A DNA stretch of 64,000 nt from Lachnospiraceae bacterium. Lineage in GTDB: Bacteria > Bacillota > Clostridia > Lachnospirales > Lachnospiraceae. Within the stretch, counting starts at the first letter, position 1; every line of letters begins with the position of its first letter. Both the position numbers and the translations under genes were made by a program. The notes under the pieces were generated by a model that saw only the letters and a list, made by a program, of their open reading frames with translations, made no database searches and was not told the DNA's origin. The stretch covers positions 62,001 to 126,000 of the forward strand of contig JAFTWC010000006.1 in the NCBI GenBank assembly GCA_017465475.1, given 5' to 3'. This document shows positions 1 to 7,426 of this stretch, piece by piece.

Positions 1-620
1 ATTCCAACAAATTCAATGTGAGGCATGGACAAAGCCTTCTTTATTGCCTCAAACGCTTCCCCTGTTTCTAAAGCAAAGCCGAACTTACTGTCAATTTGAC
101 CGGTCTTTACAAAGTCATGGGTATGAGCATCCACTCCCGGCTTAATACGGTACATAATACGTGCTTTTCTGCCGCTGGACGCCGCAAGTTCATTTACTTG
201 ATACAATTCATAAATGTTGTCAACGATAATTCTTCCTACCTTATGTTCGATGGCCATACGAAGTTCGAATTCCGTCTTATTGTTACCATGATAGCAAACC
301 TTGTCCATTGGGAAGTCTACACAAGCCGCCGTATACAGTTCTCCTGCGGATACCACATCAATGCCGATACCCTCCTCTTTTGCAATACGATACATTGCCT
401 TACAGCTGAAGGCCTTGCTGGCATAGCAAACCAGGCCTGCGCCGTCATAATACTTCTCCATGGACTCACGAAAGCTTCTGCAATGCTCTCTGATTAAATC
501 CTCATCCATTACATAAAGCGGTGTGCCGTACTCTCTTGCCAACTCCACCGTATCTAGTCCGGCAATGGTCAAATGGCCCTGTTCGTTTACCGCAAGATTC
601 TTTGATACAAATTCACTCAT
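1..620 (-). CDS. lysA: Diaminopimelate decarboxylase, 5' part (runs off left edge)
   Basis: Only the first 206 codons are present; the rest lies beyond the left edge. The reading starts at the ATG at 618-620 (MSEFVSKNLAVNEQG). It contains YASKAF with the probable PLP-binding lysine at residue 69, followed by GIGIDVVSAGELYTA and VCYHGNNKTEFEL, all typical of the group IV (alanine racemase-fold) decarboxylases. The enzyme converts meso-diaminopimelate to L-lysine, the last step of lysine synthesis, in the cytoplasm. No lysine riboswitch fits in the short leader; instead a promoter and a 16-bp palindrome lie at 688-747. Family assignment is firm. The choice of lysA over an ornithine/arginine or carboxynorspermidine decarboxylase rests on the N-terminal half only. 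Confidence 0.88.
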   Translation of the reverse strand, partial: MSEFVSKNLAVNEQGHLTIAGLDTVELAREYGTPLYVMDEDLIREHCRSFRESMEKYYDGAGLVCYASKAFSCKAMYRIAKEEGIGIDVVSAGELYTAACVDFPMDKVCYHGNNKTEFELRMAIEHKVGRIIVDNIYELYQVNELAASSGRKARIMYRIKPGVDAHTHDFVKTGQIDSKFGFALETGEAFEAIKKALSMPHIEFVG

Positions 621-687
621 GGTGTTATCCTCTTATCCATCTTATTTTATCTGTCATTTTTTTCCAGATTTCATAACCGATTCACTT

Positions 688-747
688 TGTATACCGGTAT
701 ACACATAATACAACCTAAAGAGTAACATTATTATAAGGAAATGTCAA
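688..747 (-). promoter_or_regulatory. lysA promoter and palindromic operator candidate
   Basis: On the minus strand TTGACA (742-747) and TACTCT (719-724) are separated by 17 bases. Downstream of the expected start point lies the perfect 16-bp palindrome TGTATACCGGTATACA (688-703), which would sit in the 5' leader. Its TGTATAC arms resemble operators of GntR/HutC-type regulators; that link is inference. Confidence 0.55.
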
Positions 748-751
748 GATT

Positions 752-1303
752 TCACAGGGAAAATCTTTCCTGTATCATCCGTGCCACTTCCGCCGGTTCC
801 AAATTCGTGTTATCGATTTTAATATAGTTCTCATACGGAACTTCCCCGTCATAGCTTTCCAAACGATACTTCTCATCATGAGTAAGAATGTTATTTCTGG
901 AAAACTCCAAATTCCGCTTGGAAGCCTTGTTCTTCAACCGATTCTCCGTCTCATTCCGCTTTAAACGTACCTCCTGAGGCGCCACCAGCTCCACGTAATA
1001 CACCTCTGCGCCCCGCTCTTTAAATATAGAAGTTACATGCTCCACATAGTCCCAATCTTCCTGTTCATCAAAAGCCCACATAAAGGTGAAAATCATACCG
1101 TAGTTGTCACTTTTGGCGAACTCTTCAAAAATAGCCTCCCGCATCTTTGTCACAACAGGACCGTTGTAATAACCGAACACCTCGATGACAGGTTCAATAG
1201 TCATATGATTGTGAAACAACCGAAGTCCGGTGAGCTTCATCAGTTCCTGACCAACAGTCATCTTGCCTACCGCTCCGTTGCCGATTAAAAATACCAGTTT
1301 CAT
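752..1303 (-). CDS. P-loop NTPase, shikimate/adenylate-kinase-like
   Basis: A 183-aa cytoplasmic protein with a Walker A motif at its N terminus (GNGAVGKMT, residues about 8-16), followed by a helical region and a basic KRNETENRLKNKAS stretch that could serve as a lid. This is the layout of small nucleotide or metabolite kinases. The substrate cannot be told from sequence. The ATG at 1301-1303 was chosen because GAGGGGGA sits 6 bases upstream; an upstream in-frame GTG at 1318 overlaps that Shine-Dalgarno and is unlikely. It stands alone, between lysA and a toxin-antitoxin pair. No terminator was recognised after its stop. Confidence 0.7.
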   Translation of the reverse strand: MKLVFLIGNGAVGKMTVGQELMKLTGLRLFHNHMTIEPVIEVFGYYNGPVVTKMREAIFEEFAKSDNYGMIFTFMWAFDEQEDWDYVEHVTSIFKERGAEVYYVELVAPQEVRLKRNETENRLKNKASKRNLEFSRNNILTHDEKYRLESYDGEVPYENYIKIDNTNLEPAEVARMIQERFSL

Positions 1304-1477
1304 AGAAATCCCCCTCACTTCTCATCACGTTATTTCTGTCATGTAATCAATGATTTTCTATTTTTTTATCATACACTTTTGGATTTGTCAATCTTTTTTC
1401 TTGCAATTCTGCCTAAGAATATAATTCTACATTTTTATAAACAATACCACCTCATAAAAACACATCCACATCTATTT

Positions 1478-1526
1478 TTGTGTTGCATTCGTAAATACAT
1501 TGTGTTATATTTGTATTAGAAGGAGG
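1478..1526 (+). promoter_or_regulatory. Promoter, direct repeats and RBS of the toxin-antitoxin pair
   Basis: TTGCAT (1483-1488) and TATATT (1506-1511) are 17 bases apart, and AGGAGG (1521-1526) precedes the antitoxin ATG. The heptamer TTGTGTT occurs at 1478-1484 and again at 1500-1506, so the copies are 22 bp apart (about two helical turns) and straddle the promoter. This is a possible operator for the RelB/DinJ-type antitoxin. Confidence 0.5.
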
Positions 1527-1533
1527 TGTCGTC

Positions 1534-1818
1534 ATGGCAAAAACAGCAATTCTAAACGTACGAATTGACCCTGAAACAAAGAATAATGCCGAAAATCTCT
1601 ATTCTTCTTTCGGCATCACAATTTCCGATGCCATCAATATGTTTTTACACCAGTCTCTTCTTGTAGGCGGCTTGCCTTTCGATTTGAAAAATCCACACTA
1701 TAACGCAAAAACCGAGGCTGCCATGCAGGAAACCCGCGACATCATCAGCGGAAAAGTACAAACGAAACGTTATTCTACCGCACACGCATTAATAGAGGAT
1801 TTGGAGGACGAATGCTAA
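1534..1818 (+). CDS. RelB/DinJ-family antitoxin
   Basis: A 94-aa protein with an N-terminal ribbon-helix-helix segment (KTAILNVRIDPETKNNAENL, then GITISDAINMFLHQ) and the GGLPFDLKNPHYN block that is characteristic of RelB/DinJ antitoxins. The N-terminal half should dimerise and bind the promoter; the C-terminal tail should wrap and neutralise the toxin. Its stop codon overlaps the start of the toxin gene by 7 bases, so the two are translationally coupled. The AGGAGG 7 bases before the ATG fixes the start. Autorepression by the antitoxin-toxin complex is known for the family and is plausible here because repeated heptamers flank the promoter. Confidence 0.92.
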   Translation: MAKTAILNVRIDPETKNNAENLYSSFGITISDAINMFLHQSLLVGGLPFDLKNPHYNAKTEAAMQETRDIISGKVQTKRYSTAHALIEDLEDEC

Positions 1819-2087
1819 CACTCACCACAACAACTCAATTTCGAAAAGACTATAAACTAGCCAAAAAGCGTGGTTACGACATGTCTCTTCTTGAAACTGT
1901 TTTGCAGCAGCTTTTAGATTGCAAACCGCTGGAAGAAAAACACCGTGACCACGCATTGACAGGCAACTATTTAGGGTTCCGTGAATGTCATATTCAACCA
2001 GACTGGCTACTCATCTATGCCATAGACAACGGTACTCTGATTCTTACCGCATCTCGTACAGGAACCCATTCTGATTTGTTTCGATAG
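1812..2087 (+). CDS. YafQ-family endoribonuclease toxin (RelE superfamily)
   Basis: A 91-aa RelE-fold protein closely matching YafQ. It keeps the residues that form the YafQ active site: H47 (RDHAL), H60 (FRECHI), D64 with W65 (QPDWLLIY), H86 (TGTHSDLF) and F90. YafQ toxins cut mRNA inside the ribosome at lysine codons; that specificity is family knowledge and is not visible here. All key residues are intact, so the toxin looks functional. The gene starts inside the end of the antitoxin gene. The pair sits between unrelated housekeeping genes with no mobile-element remnants nearby. Confidence 0.92.
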   Translation: MLTLTTTTQFRKDYKLAKKRGYDMSLLETVLQQLLDCKPLEEKHRDHALTGNYLGFRECHIQPDWLLIYAIDNGTLILTASRTGTHSDLFR

Positions 2088-2202
2088 AACGCTTCCCACA
2101 CTTTCCAACAAAAAATACACTCTCTCCTCGTTTTTCACTGGACAATCCCTTTATTTTATGTTACGATAACGCACAGAAGCGGTTTGAAAGGAGAATACCA
2201 CT

Positions 2203-3579
2203 ATGAAACTTTGGGGCGGTCGTTTCACAAAAGAAACCAACCAGTTAGTACATAATTTTAATGCATCCATCGGTTTTGACCAGAAATTCTATCATCAGGA
2301 TATCCGCGGCAGCATTGCTCACGTGACCATGCTTGCGAAGCAGGGCATTTTAACCGATGCAGAAAAAGACACTATTATTGCCGGTCTGTCCGGTATTGAA
2401 AAGGATATTGAAAACGGTACCTTAGTCATTGACGGTACCCAGGAAGACATTCACAGCTTCGTGGAAGCAAACCTCATTGCCCGTGTCGGCGAAGTAGGTA
2501 AGAAGCTTCACACCGGCCGCAGCCGTAACGATCAGGTAGCTCTTGATATGAAGCTTTACATCCGGGACGAGATTGCCGCAGTGGACGAGCTGTTGCTTTC
2601 CTTATTGGAAGAATTACATACTTTAATGAAAAATAATGTCACCACCTATATGCCGGGCTTTACCCATTTGCAGAAGGCGCAGCCGGTGACTCTTGCTCAT
2701 CACATCGGTGCTTACTTTGAAATGTTCAAGCGTGACCGTTCCCGTCTGGCAGATACGAAGGCACGTCTGAACTACTGTCCGTTGGGTGCAGGTGCTCTTG
2801 CCGGTACCACTTACCCGTTAGACCGTGAGTACACCGCATCTTTATTAGACTTTACCGGTGCCACCTTAAACAGCATGGATTCCGTATCTGACAGAGACTA
2901 TCTTATTGAGCTTCTTTCTGCATTCTCTACCATTATGATGCACTTAAGCCGATTCTGTGAAGAAATCATTATTTGGAACTCCAACGAGTACCGCTTCATC
3001 ACCTTGGATGATGCCTACTCCACCGGCAGCAGCATTATGCCGCAGAAGAAGAACCCGGATATTGCAGAGCTCGTCCGCGGAAAGACCGGTCGTGTCTACG
3101 GTGCTCTCGTGTCCATTTTAACCACAATGAAGGCGCTTCCGCTTGCCTACAACAAGGACATGCAGGAAGACAAGGAGCTTACCTTTGATGCCATCGACAC
3201 CGTAAAGGGCTGTCTTGCATTGTTCACCGGTATGATTTCCACCATGACCGTGAACAACGACAACATGGAATCCAGTGCAAAGAACGGTTTCACCAATGCA
3301 ACCGATGCAGCAGACTACCTTGTAAACCACGGTGTACCGTTCCGTGACGCTCACGGCATCGTAGGCCAGCTGGTGCTGTTCTGTGAGCAGAAAGGAATCG
3401 CCCTTGACGATATGACCTTAGAAGAATACAAGGCCATCAGCCCGGTATTTGAAGAAGACATCTTCGAAGCCATCAAGATGGAAACCTGTGTAACCAAGAG
3501 AAATACTTTAGGCGCACCGGGACCGGCTGTAATGGAAGAAGTCATTCAAAGAAACGAAGAATATTTGAAGAACAAATAA
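2203..3579 (+). CDS. argH: Argininosuccinate lyase
   Basis: A full-length 458-aa lyase (family about 460 aa). It starts with MKLWGGRF and has TGRSRNDQV (104-112), the TH-LQKAQP catalytic region (about 154-161) and the superfamily signature GSSIMPQKKNP (275-285) carrying the mobile catalytic serine loop. It splits argininosuccinate into arginine and fumarate, the last step of arginine synthesis, as a cytoplasmic tetramer. The start is set by AAAGGAGA just upstream. argG, its usual neighbour, is not in the window, so argH stands alone here. A T-rich hairpin terminator follows about 70 bases after the stop. Confidence 0.97.
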   Translation: MKLWGGRFTKETNQLVHNFNASIGFDQKFYHQDIRGSIAHVTMLAKQGILTDAEKDTIIAGLSGIEKDIENGTLVIDGTQEDIHSFVEANLIARVGEVGKKLHTGRSRNDQVALDMKLYIRDEIAAVDELLLSLLEELHTLMKNNVTTYMPGFTHLQKAQPVTLAHHIGAYFEMFKRDRSRLADTKARLNYCPLGAGALAGTTYPLDREYTASLLDFTGATLNSMDSVSDRDYLIELLSAFSTIMMHLSRFCEEIIIWNSNEYRFITLDDAYSTGSSIMPQKKNPDIAELVRGKTGRVYGALVSILTTMKALPLAYNKDMQEDKELTFDAIDTVKGCLALFTGMISTMTVNNDNMESSAKNGFTNATDAADYLVNHGVPFRDAHGIVGQLVLFCEQKGIALDDMTLEEYKAISPVFEEDIFEAIKMETCVTKRNTLGAPGPAVMEEVIQRNEEYLKNK

Positions 3580-3585
3580 TACCAT

Positions 3586-3615
3586 CTCATCTGACGAACC
3601 GGTTCGTCAGATGAG
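3586..3615. repeat. Perfect 30-bp palindrome after argH
   Basis: Bases 3586-3600 are the exact reverse complement of 3601-3615, with no loop (centre AACC|GGTT). It starts 7 bases after the argH stop. No T-run follows on either strand, so it is not a canonical terminator. It may instead protect the mRNA 3' end or bind a protein. Confidence 0.7.
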
Positions 3616-3646
3616 AAAACAGCAGTTAAATCTTACACAAATACGA

Positions 3647-3689
3647 AACAGGAACCTACAATCAACAGACTGTAAGTTCCTGTTTTTTT
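3647..3689 (+). terminator. Intrinsic terminator of argH
   Basis: Arms AACAGGAAC (3647-3655) and GTTCCTGTT (3676-3684) are perfectly complementary and a run of seven T follows at 3683-3689. Confidence 0.85.
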
Positions 3690-3778
3690 GCTTCATATAC
3701 TCTATCGTTCGTATACTGATAGATAAAAAAGGAATAAGATTTTCTATCTTGGATAACCTACCATTAACAATATAAGCT

Positions 3779-4049
3779 CGGTCACGCAAGGCTTATTCTT
3801 ACGGTAGGATATGAAAAAACATCCAACCCGGTATCTTCGATATGACATTTTGCCTTTCCCGAAGGGGCGCGTTCTTAACGCAGTCAAAATCAGCTCTTAG
3901 AAAAGACTGGGCGCGAGGTCGCTCCCGAGCGGCCTAGTCGTTCTTAGAGGAAGTTTGACGAAGTGTTGCGCTCAGCAAAATAGAATATCGAAGATACCAG
4001 GTTGGTTGGCAATGCCTTCAGTCTCCGTAAGAATAAGCCTGCGCGACCG
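3779..4049. repeat. 271-nt foldback element (MITE-like or structured RNA)
   Basis: This gene-free stretch is one long, imperfect inverted repeat. The outer arms 3779-3804 and 4025-4049 match over about 25 positions with one mismatch and one bulge. Further in, 3823-3843 pairs with 3985-4005 (one mismatch), 3847-3853 pairs with 3975-3981, and 3894-3910 pairs with 3933-3949. The centre (about 3917-3934) closes as a GC-rich hairpin. Single-stranded bulges separate the helices. No protein is encoded. No clear target-site duplication was found. It lies between the argH terminator and the RBS of the Mn-catalase-like gene, so it could form the leader of that mRNA. The function is unknown: a non-autonomous transposon and a structured RNA are both possible. 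Confidence 0.75.
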
Positions 4050-4075
4050 TCCACACATCCAACGGAGGTATTTTT

Positions 4076-4753
4076 ATGTTCAAACACGAAAAGCAACTCT
4101 TCCATCCGGTAGAAATCGAAAAGCCGAATCCGCAGTATGCAGCTCTCTTACAGGAACAGCTGGGCGGCGGAAACGGTGAATTAAAAGCTGCTATGCAGTA
4201 CATGTCTCAGAGCTTTCGCATCAAAGATAAGGAAATCAAGGACTTATTTATGGATATTGCAGCCGAAGAATTAAGCCACATGGAAATGGTGGCTCAGACC
4301 ATCAACTTGTTAAACGGTCATGAGTTGGATGCAGCAAGCGTACCGGCCGGCGAAATCCAGACCCATGTACTTCTTGGCTTAAATCCGGGACTTATTAACG
4401 CCTCCGGCTACTCCTGGACCGGTGACTATGTTACCGTTACCGGCGACCTTTGTGCGGATTTGTTATCCAACATCGCTTCCGAACAGCGTGCCAAGGTAGT
4501 TTACGAATACCTTTATCGCCAGATTCACGACAAGAAAGTCCGTGACACCATCGACTTTTTGTTAAACCGCGAAGAAGCTCACAACGCCATGTTCCGTGAG
4601 GCCTTTAACAAAGTCCAGAACACCGGCTCCAACCGAGACTTCGGCACCACAAAGGCAGCGAAGATGTACTTCAGCATGTCCGAGCCGTCCCCGGCTGACA
4701 GCCGGTTCCCGGAGGCAAAGGTAAATCCGGTGTCCTTCGGCAACAATAAATAA
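4076..4753 (+). CDS. Manganese catalase / CotJC-type ferritin-fold protein
   Basis: A 225-aa four-helix protein with the full set of di-manganese ligands of non-haem catalases: E35, E65 with H68 (EELSHME), E136 (SEQRAK) and H169 (REEAHN). Such enzymes decompose hydrogen peroxide. It is shorter than classical Mn catalases (about 270-300 aa) and nearer to the CotJC spore-coat branch, but no cotJA/cotJB lie beside it. The start has ACGGAGG 7 bases upstream. The mRNA leader may contain the 271-nt foldback element. In an anaerobe a role in peroxide protection, in cell or spore, is likely; which of the two cannot be told. Confidence 0.88.
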   Translation: MFKHEKQLFHPVEIEKPNPQYAALLQEQLGGGNGELKAAMQYMSQSFRIKDKEIKDLFMDIAAEELSHMEMVAQTINLLNGHELDAASVPAGEIQTHVLLGLNPGLINASGYSWTGDYVTVTGDLCADLLSNIASEQRAKVVYEYLYRQIHDKKVRDTIDFLLNREEAHNAMFREAFNKVQNTGSNRDFGTTKAAKMYFSMSEPSPADSRFPEAKVNPVSFGNNK

Positions 4754-4767
4754 TTTCGCAATAAAAC

Positions 4768-4795
4768 AAGGAGTAAATCCAAAGATTTACTCCTT
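4768..4795. terminator. Shared hairpin terminator between convergent genes
   Basis: AAGGAGTAAATC (4768-4779) and its exact complement (4784-4795) form a 12-bp stem with a 4-base loop. T-rich tails are present on both strands (weak on plus, TTGTTTTATT on minus), so it can serve both convergent genes. Confidence 0.7.
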
Positions 4796-4817
4796 AACTT
4801 AATTCAACTAAGTTTCT

Positions 4818-7298
4818 TTACTCCTCTGTCACCGACTCTATCTTCGCTTCCAGATTCTCATCCACGGTAATCACGTACACAATCTTTCTAAGTGGTGCCT
4901 TGCTCTCCCATAACCGAGCATATTCAAAGGTCACTTTCGTGGTACCGATGTCTCTTACCTCAAAGGTATAACGCTGGGTAATTGGTGCACCCGGAAGCGG
5001 TCTGTCACCTTCTGCGGTAATGTCCTCCACGCGGGATAAGGATACCGCACCGCCTTCCGTTGTGGTAGTCCAAGTATAGCCCGTACTCGGGTTCGCTTCC
5101 AACTCAATGACAATCGGTTCCGGATTTTTCTCATGTATTTTATCCAACAATGCCTGACGTTCTTCCACTTCCTTTACCATGCCCACTCTGCCGGTCTGCT
5201 CCCAGTTCTCCATATCATAGGACTTAATCTCATAGGCCGGATTAATCATATAGAAGGTATCCCCGATATAGGCTCCGCGACAATCCGCAGAAAACAATTC
5301 GTACTTAAACTCATGTAACTCCGCATCATAGCCCATAGCATAGCCTTCGGAAAACTTCGGATAAAATCCGTCTTTTTCATCATAGCCGTACACCACATAA
5401 ACGTTGTATTCTCCGCTATCCTGATAGCCTCTTACCGGGAAACCGATGATGTCTTTTTCCACATCTATAAGTGCCGCCTTATGGTCCACTTCTGCTCCCG
5501 TATAGGTAAAATCAACCAAACTGTGTTTATGCACTTCTTTCACATTGGTCGGATCCGACACATCAAACATGGAAAGCTTCACGCACCTAGTCCAGCCGGT
5601 GGTTTCGTCCGCATCATACCCGATTCCCAGAAGCAGGCCCTCTCCATACGGATGAAGATAGGTAGAAAATCCCGGAATCTTTAATTCTCCCAATACCTTC
5701 GGATTTGCCGGGTCACTTAAATCCACAGAAAACAGCGGGTCTGTTTGCCGGAAGGTTACAAAGTAGCCTATCGTACCCATTAGTCTTGCGGACTTGATAT
5801 GCTCATCCGGTGCCAAATTTTCGATGCAACCGGTTAACTGCAACTTGGTATCGTAAATGTATAAAGAATTATACCGCTTATTCTCCGTAATCACAACATT
5901 ATCATACGGTTCGATGGCATCGGTATCATCAATCACACCGTCACCGTTATTATCTTTGAGTTTCACGTCTTTTTTCTTGTAAACATACTCATTGACCGTA
6001 GTTACCACCCGCAGATGTCCGTCATACTCATCCATAGAGAATTGGTCATCTAAGGTACCTTTTACCGTCACCTGTCCCGCCGGCGTAATTACACCGTCCT
6101 TGTATGCAAAACGATACACCTCGGTCCGGTCGTACGGAACTTCACTGTTTTGCCAACGGCTGCCTGCTACATAAATATAGTTGTTGCTGACATAGCATTC
6201 GTCTCCGTCCGCAAGTAGGGACTTTACATCCAAATACTTGTCCGGCTGTTCCAGAGACATGGCAGTTACCACTAAAAACTCCTCGGACACCGGTTCTTCA
6301 CTGATATAAATGCAATCCGGCGCCACCGGCTCTCCTGCTACCGTAGGAATATAGGTCATATACAAGTCGTCTGCTTTGGCATTCTTTTCTTTTGCACCAT
6401 CCGACGGTTTAAACCAATTGTAATAATTTCCGTAAGAGGACACGACATACAGTATTCCGTCTGACATACGGGACGTAATCAAACGTCCGTCCTGCTCCAG
6501 ACAAGAAATCAGTTTCGGAGCGGACTTATCGGAAATATCATAGGTCACCAAAAATGTCACTGCAGTTTCCCGGATATACGGAATGTATTCTCCTGCATTC
6601 TTGGAATACTCTTCTCTGTCTTCCACCTTAAAACCATTAACCAAAAGAACCAGGCGATTTCCGGACAGATACAGTTCTTTGCCCATCTCTCTGCCCCACT
6701 CATTATCGCCCAAATCATCCGACACCGAAATCTCGGACAAAAGCTGCATTTCACTGCCCTTTGCACTGACAATGTAAATCGCATTCCGGTTCATATCAAA
6801 CACGTAGAAGTACTGTCCGTCGGTCTTAATGATATCCGCCTCGTCGATTCCTTCCACCTGTACATTGGTTTCCGAAAAGGACAGTTCTCCGTCAGAATCT
6901 CCTCCCATACCGTTTTCGACAGAATTCGGTATCGGCGCAAGCTCATCCGATACAGCCACATCCATTTCTTCCTCAACCCAAACCATGTCGCCCTTATAAA
7001 CGACATCTCCCCGGTAACCTGACGACTGCTGTACCTGCTGTAAGGCTTCATACACCGACTCGTAAGACCCGGCCGGCTTCAGCATTGCCGTAGTCCCTTC
7101 AGCAGATATCACCGGTGTAACCGTACCGTCTGTAGGAGTCTTTGTAACCTCCGTAGTTTCATTGTTCTGTTCTGCCCTGGGTGTGGGTGTCGGAAATGTC
7201 CGATTACTTTCTTCCCCGCACCCTGCAAATAGTCCGGTGCACATTGCCACTGTCATTGCAACGGCACCCCACCGTCTCACTTTACTGAATACTCTCAT
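4818..7298 (-). CDS. Lipoprotein: beta-propeller domain fused to a chagasin-type inhibitor domain
   Basis: An 826-aa exported protein. The N terminus is a lipoprotein signal (lipobox LFAGC, Cys27) followed by a Thr/Pro linker. The middle (about residues 95-700) has the sequence style of the secreted C-terminal beta-propeller family: VEGIDEADIIKTDGQYFYV, LYVVSSYGNYYNW, repeated VDLSDPANPKVLGE. The last ~100 residues carry chagasin (I42) features: ANPSTGYTW near residue 734, a PGAPITQRYTF loop and YARLWE in the place of the usual RPW loop. Chagasins inhibit papain-like cysteine proteases. A propeller that displays a protease inhibitor on the cell surface is inference. The ATG at 7296-7298 has AAGGGG upstream; the reading extends further 5' but without an RBS. 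It is transcribed alone. Confidence 0.82.
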   Translation of the reverse strand: MRVFSKVRRWGAVAMTVAMCTGLFAGCGEESNRTFPTPTPRAEQNNETTEVTKTPTDGTVTPVISAEGTTAMLKPAGSYESVYEALQQVQQSSGYRGDVVYKGDMVWVEEEMDVAVSDELAPIPNSVENGMGGDSDGELSFSETNVQVEGIDEADIIKTDGQYFYVFDMNRNAIYIVSAKGSEMQLLSEISVSDDLGDNEWGREMGKELYLSGNRLVLLVNGFKVEDREEYSKNAGEYIPYIRETAVTFLVTYDISDKSAPKLISCLEQDGRLITSRMSDGILYVVSSYGNYYNWFKPSDGAKEKNAKADDLYMTYIPTVAGEPVAPDCIYISEEPVSEEFLVVTAMSLEQPDKYLDVKSLLADGDECYVSNNYIYVAGSRWQNSEVPYDRTEVYRFAYKDGVITPAGQVTVKGTLDDQFSMDEYDGHLRVVTTVNEYVYKKKDVKLKDNNGDGVIDDTDAIEPYDNVVITENKRYNSLYIYDTKLQLTGCIENLAPDEHIKSARLMGTIGYFVTFRQTDPLFSVDLSDPANPKVLGELKIPGFSTYLHPYGEGLLLGIGYDADETTGWTRCVKLSMFDVSDPTNVKEVHKHSLVDFTYTGAEVDHKAALIDVEKDIIGFPVRGYQDSGEYNVYVVYGYDEKDGFYPKFSEGYAMGYDAELHEFKYELFSADCRGAYIGDTFYMINPAYEIKSYDMENWEQTGRVGMVKEVEERQALLDKIHEKNPEPIVIELEANPSTGYTWTTTTEGGAVSLSRVEDITAEGDRPLPGAPITQRYTFEVRDIGTTKVTFEYARLWESKAPLRKIVYVITVDENLEAKIESVTEE

Positions 7299-7426
7299 AT
7301 CAACCGCCCCTTTCAAGCTTTTGTAAGGTCTTCTGTTAATTAGACGACACCTCTTTCTGCCGGGTTCCGCATTTTTCCTTTTTTTCCAGCATATCATATA
7401 CTAAATCTCAAGTAAAGGACTTACCT

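Noticed and set aside
96..708. Plus-strand readings opposite lysA
   Set aside because: The minus strand encodes a clear diaminopimelate decarboxylase with its catalytic lysine; the plus readings are shadows.
621..751. Lysine riboswitch upstream of lysA
   Set aside because: The gap is too short for the ~170-nt L-box and none of its conserved stretches were seen.
3955..4203. Short readings over the foldback element and Mn-catalase start
   Set aside because: They overlap the well-supported Mn-catalase frame and the inverted repeat, and have no homologous features.
7299..7397. Longer N terminus for the propeller-chagasin protein
   Set aside because: The extension is basic, lies before the lipoprotein signal and would block export; the ATG at 7298 has its own RBS.
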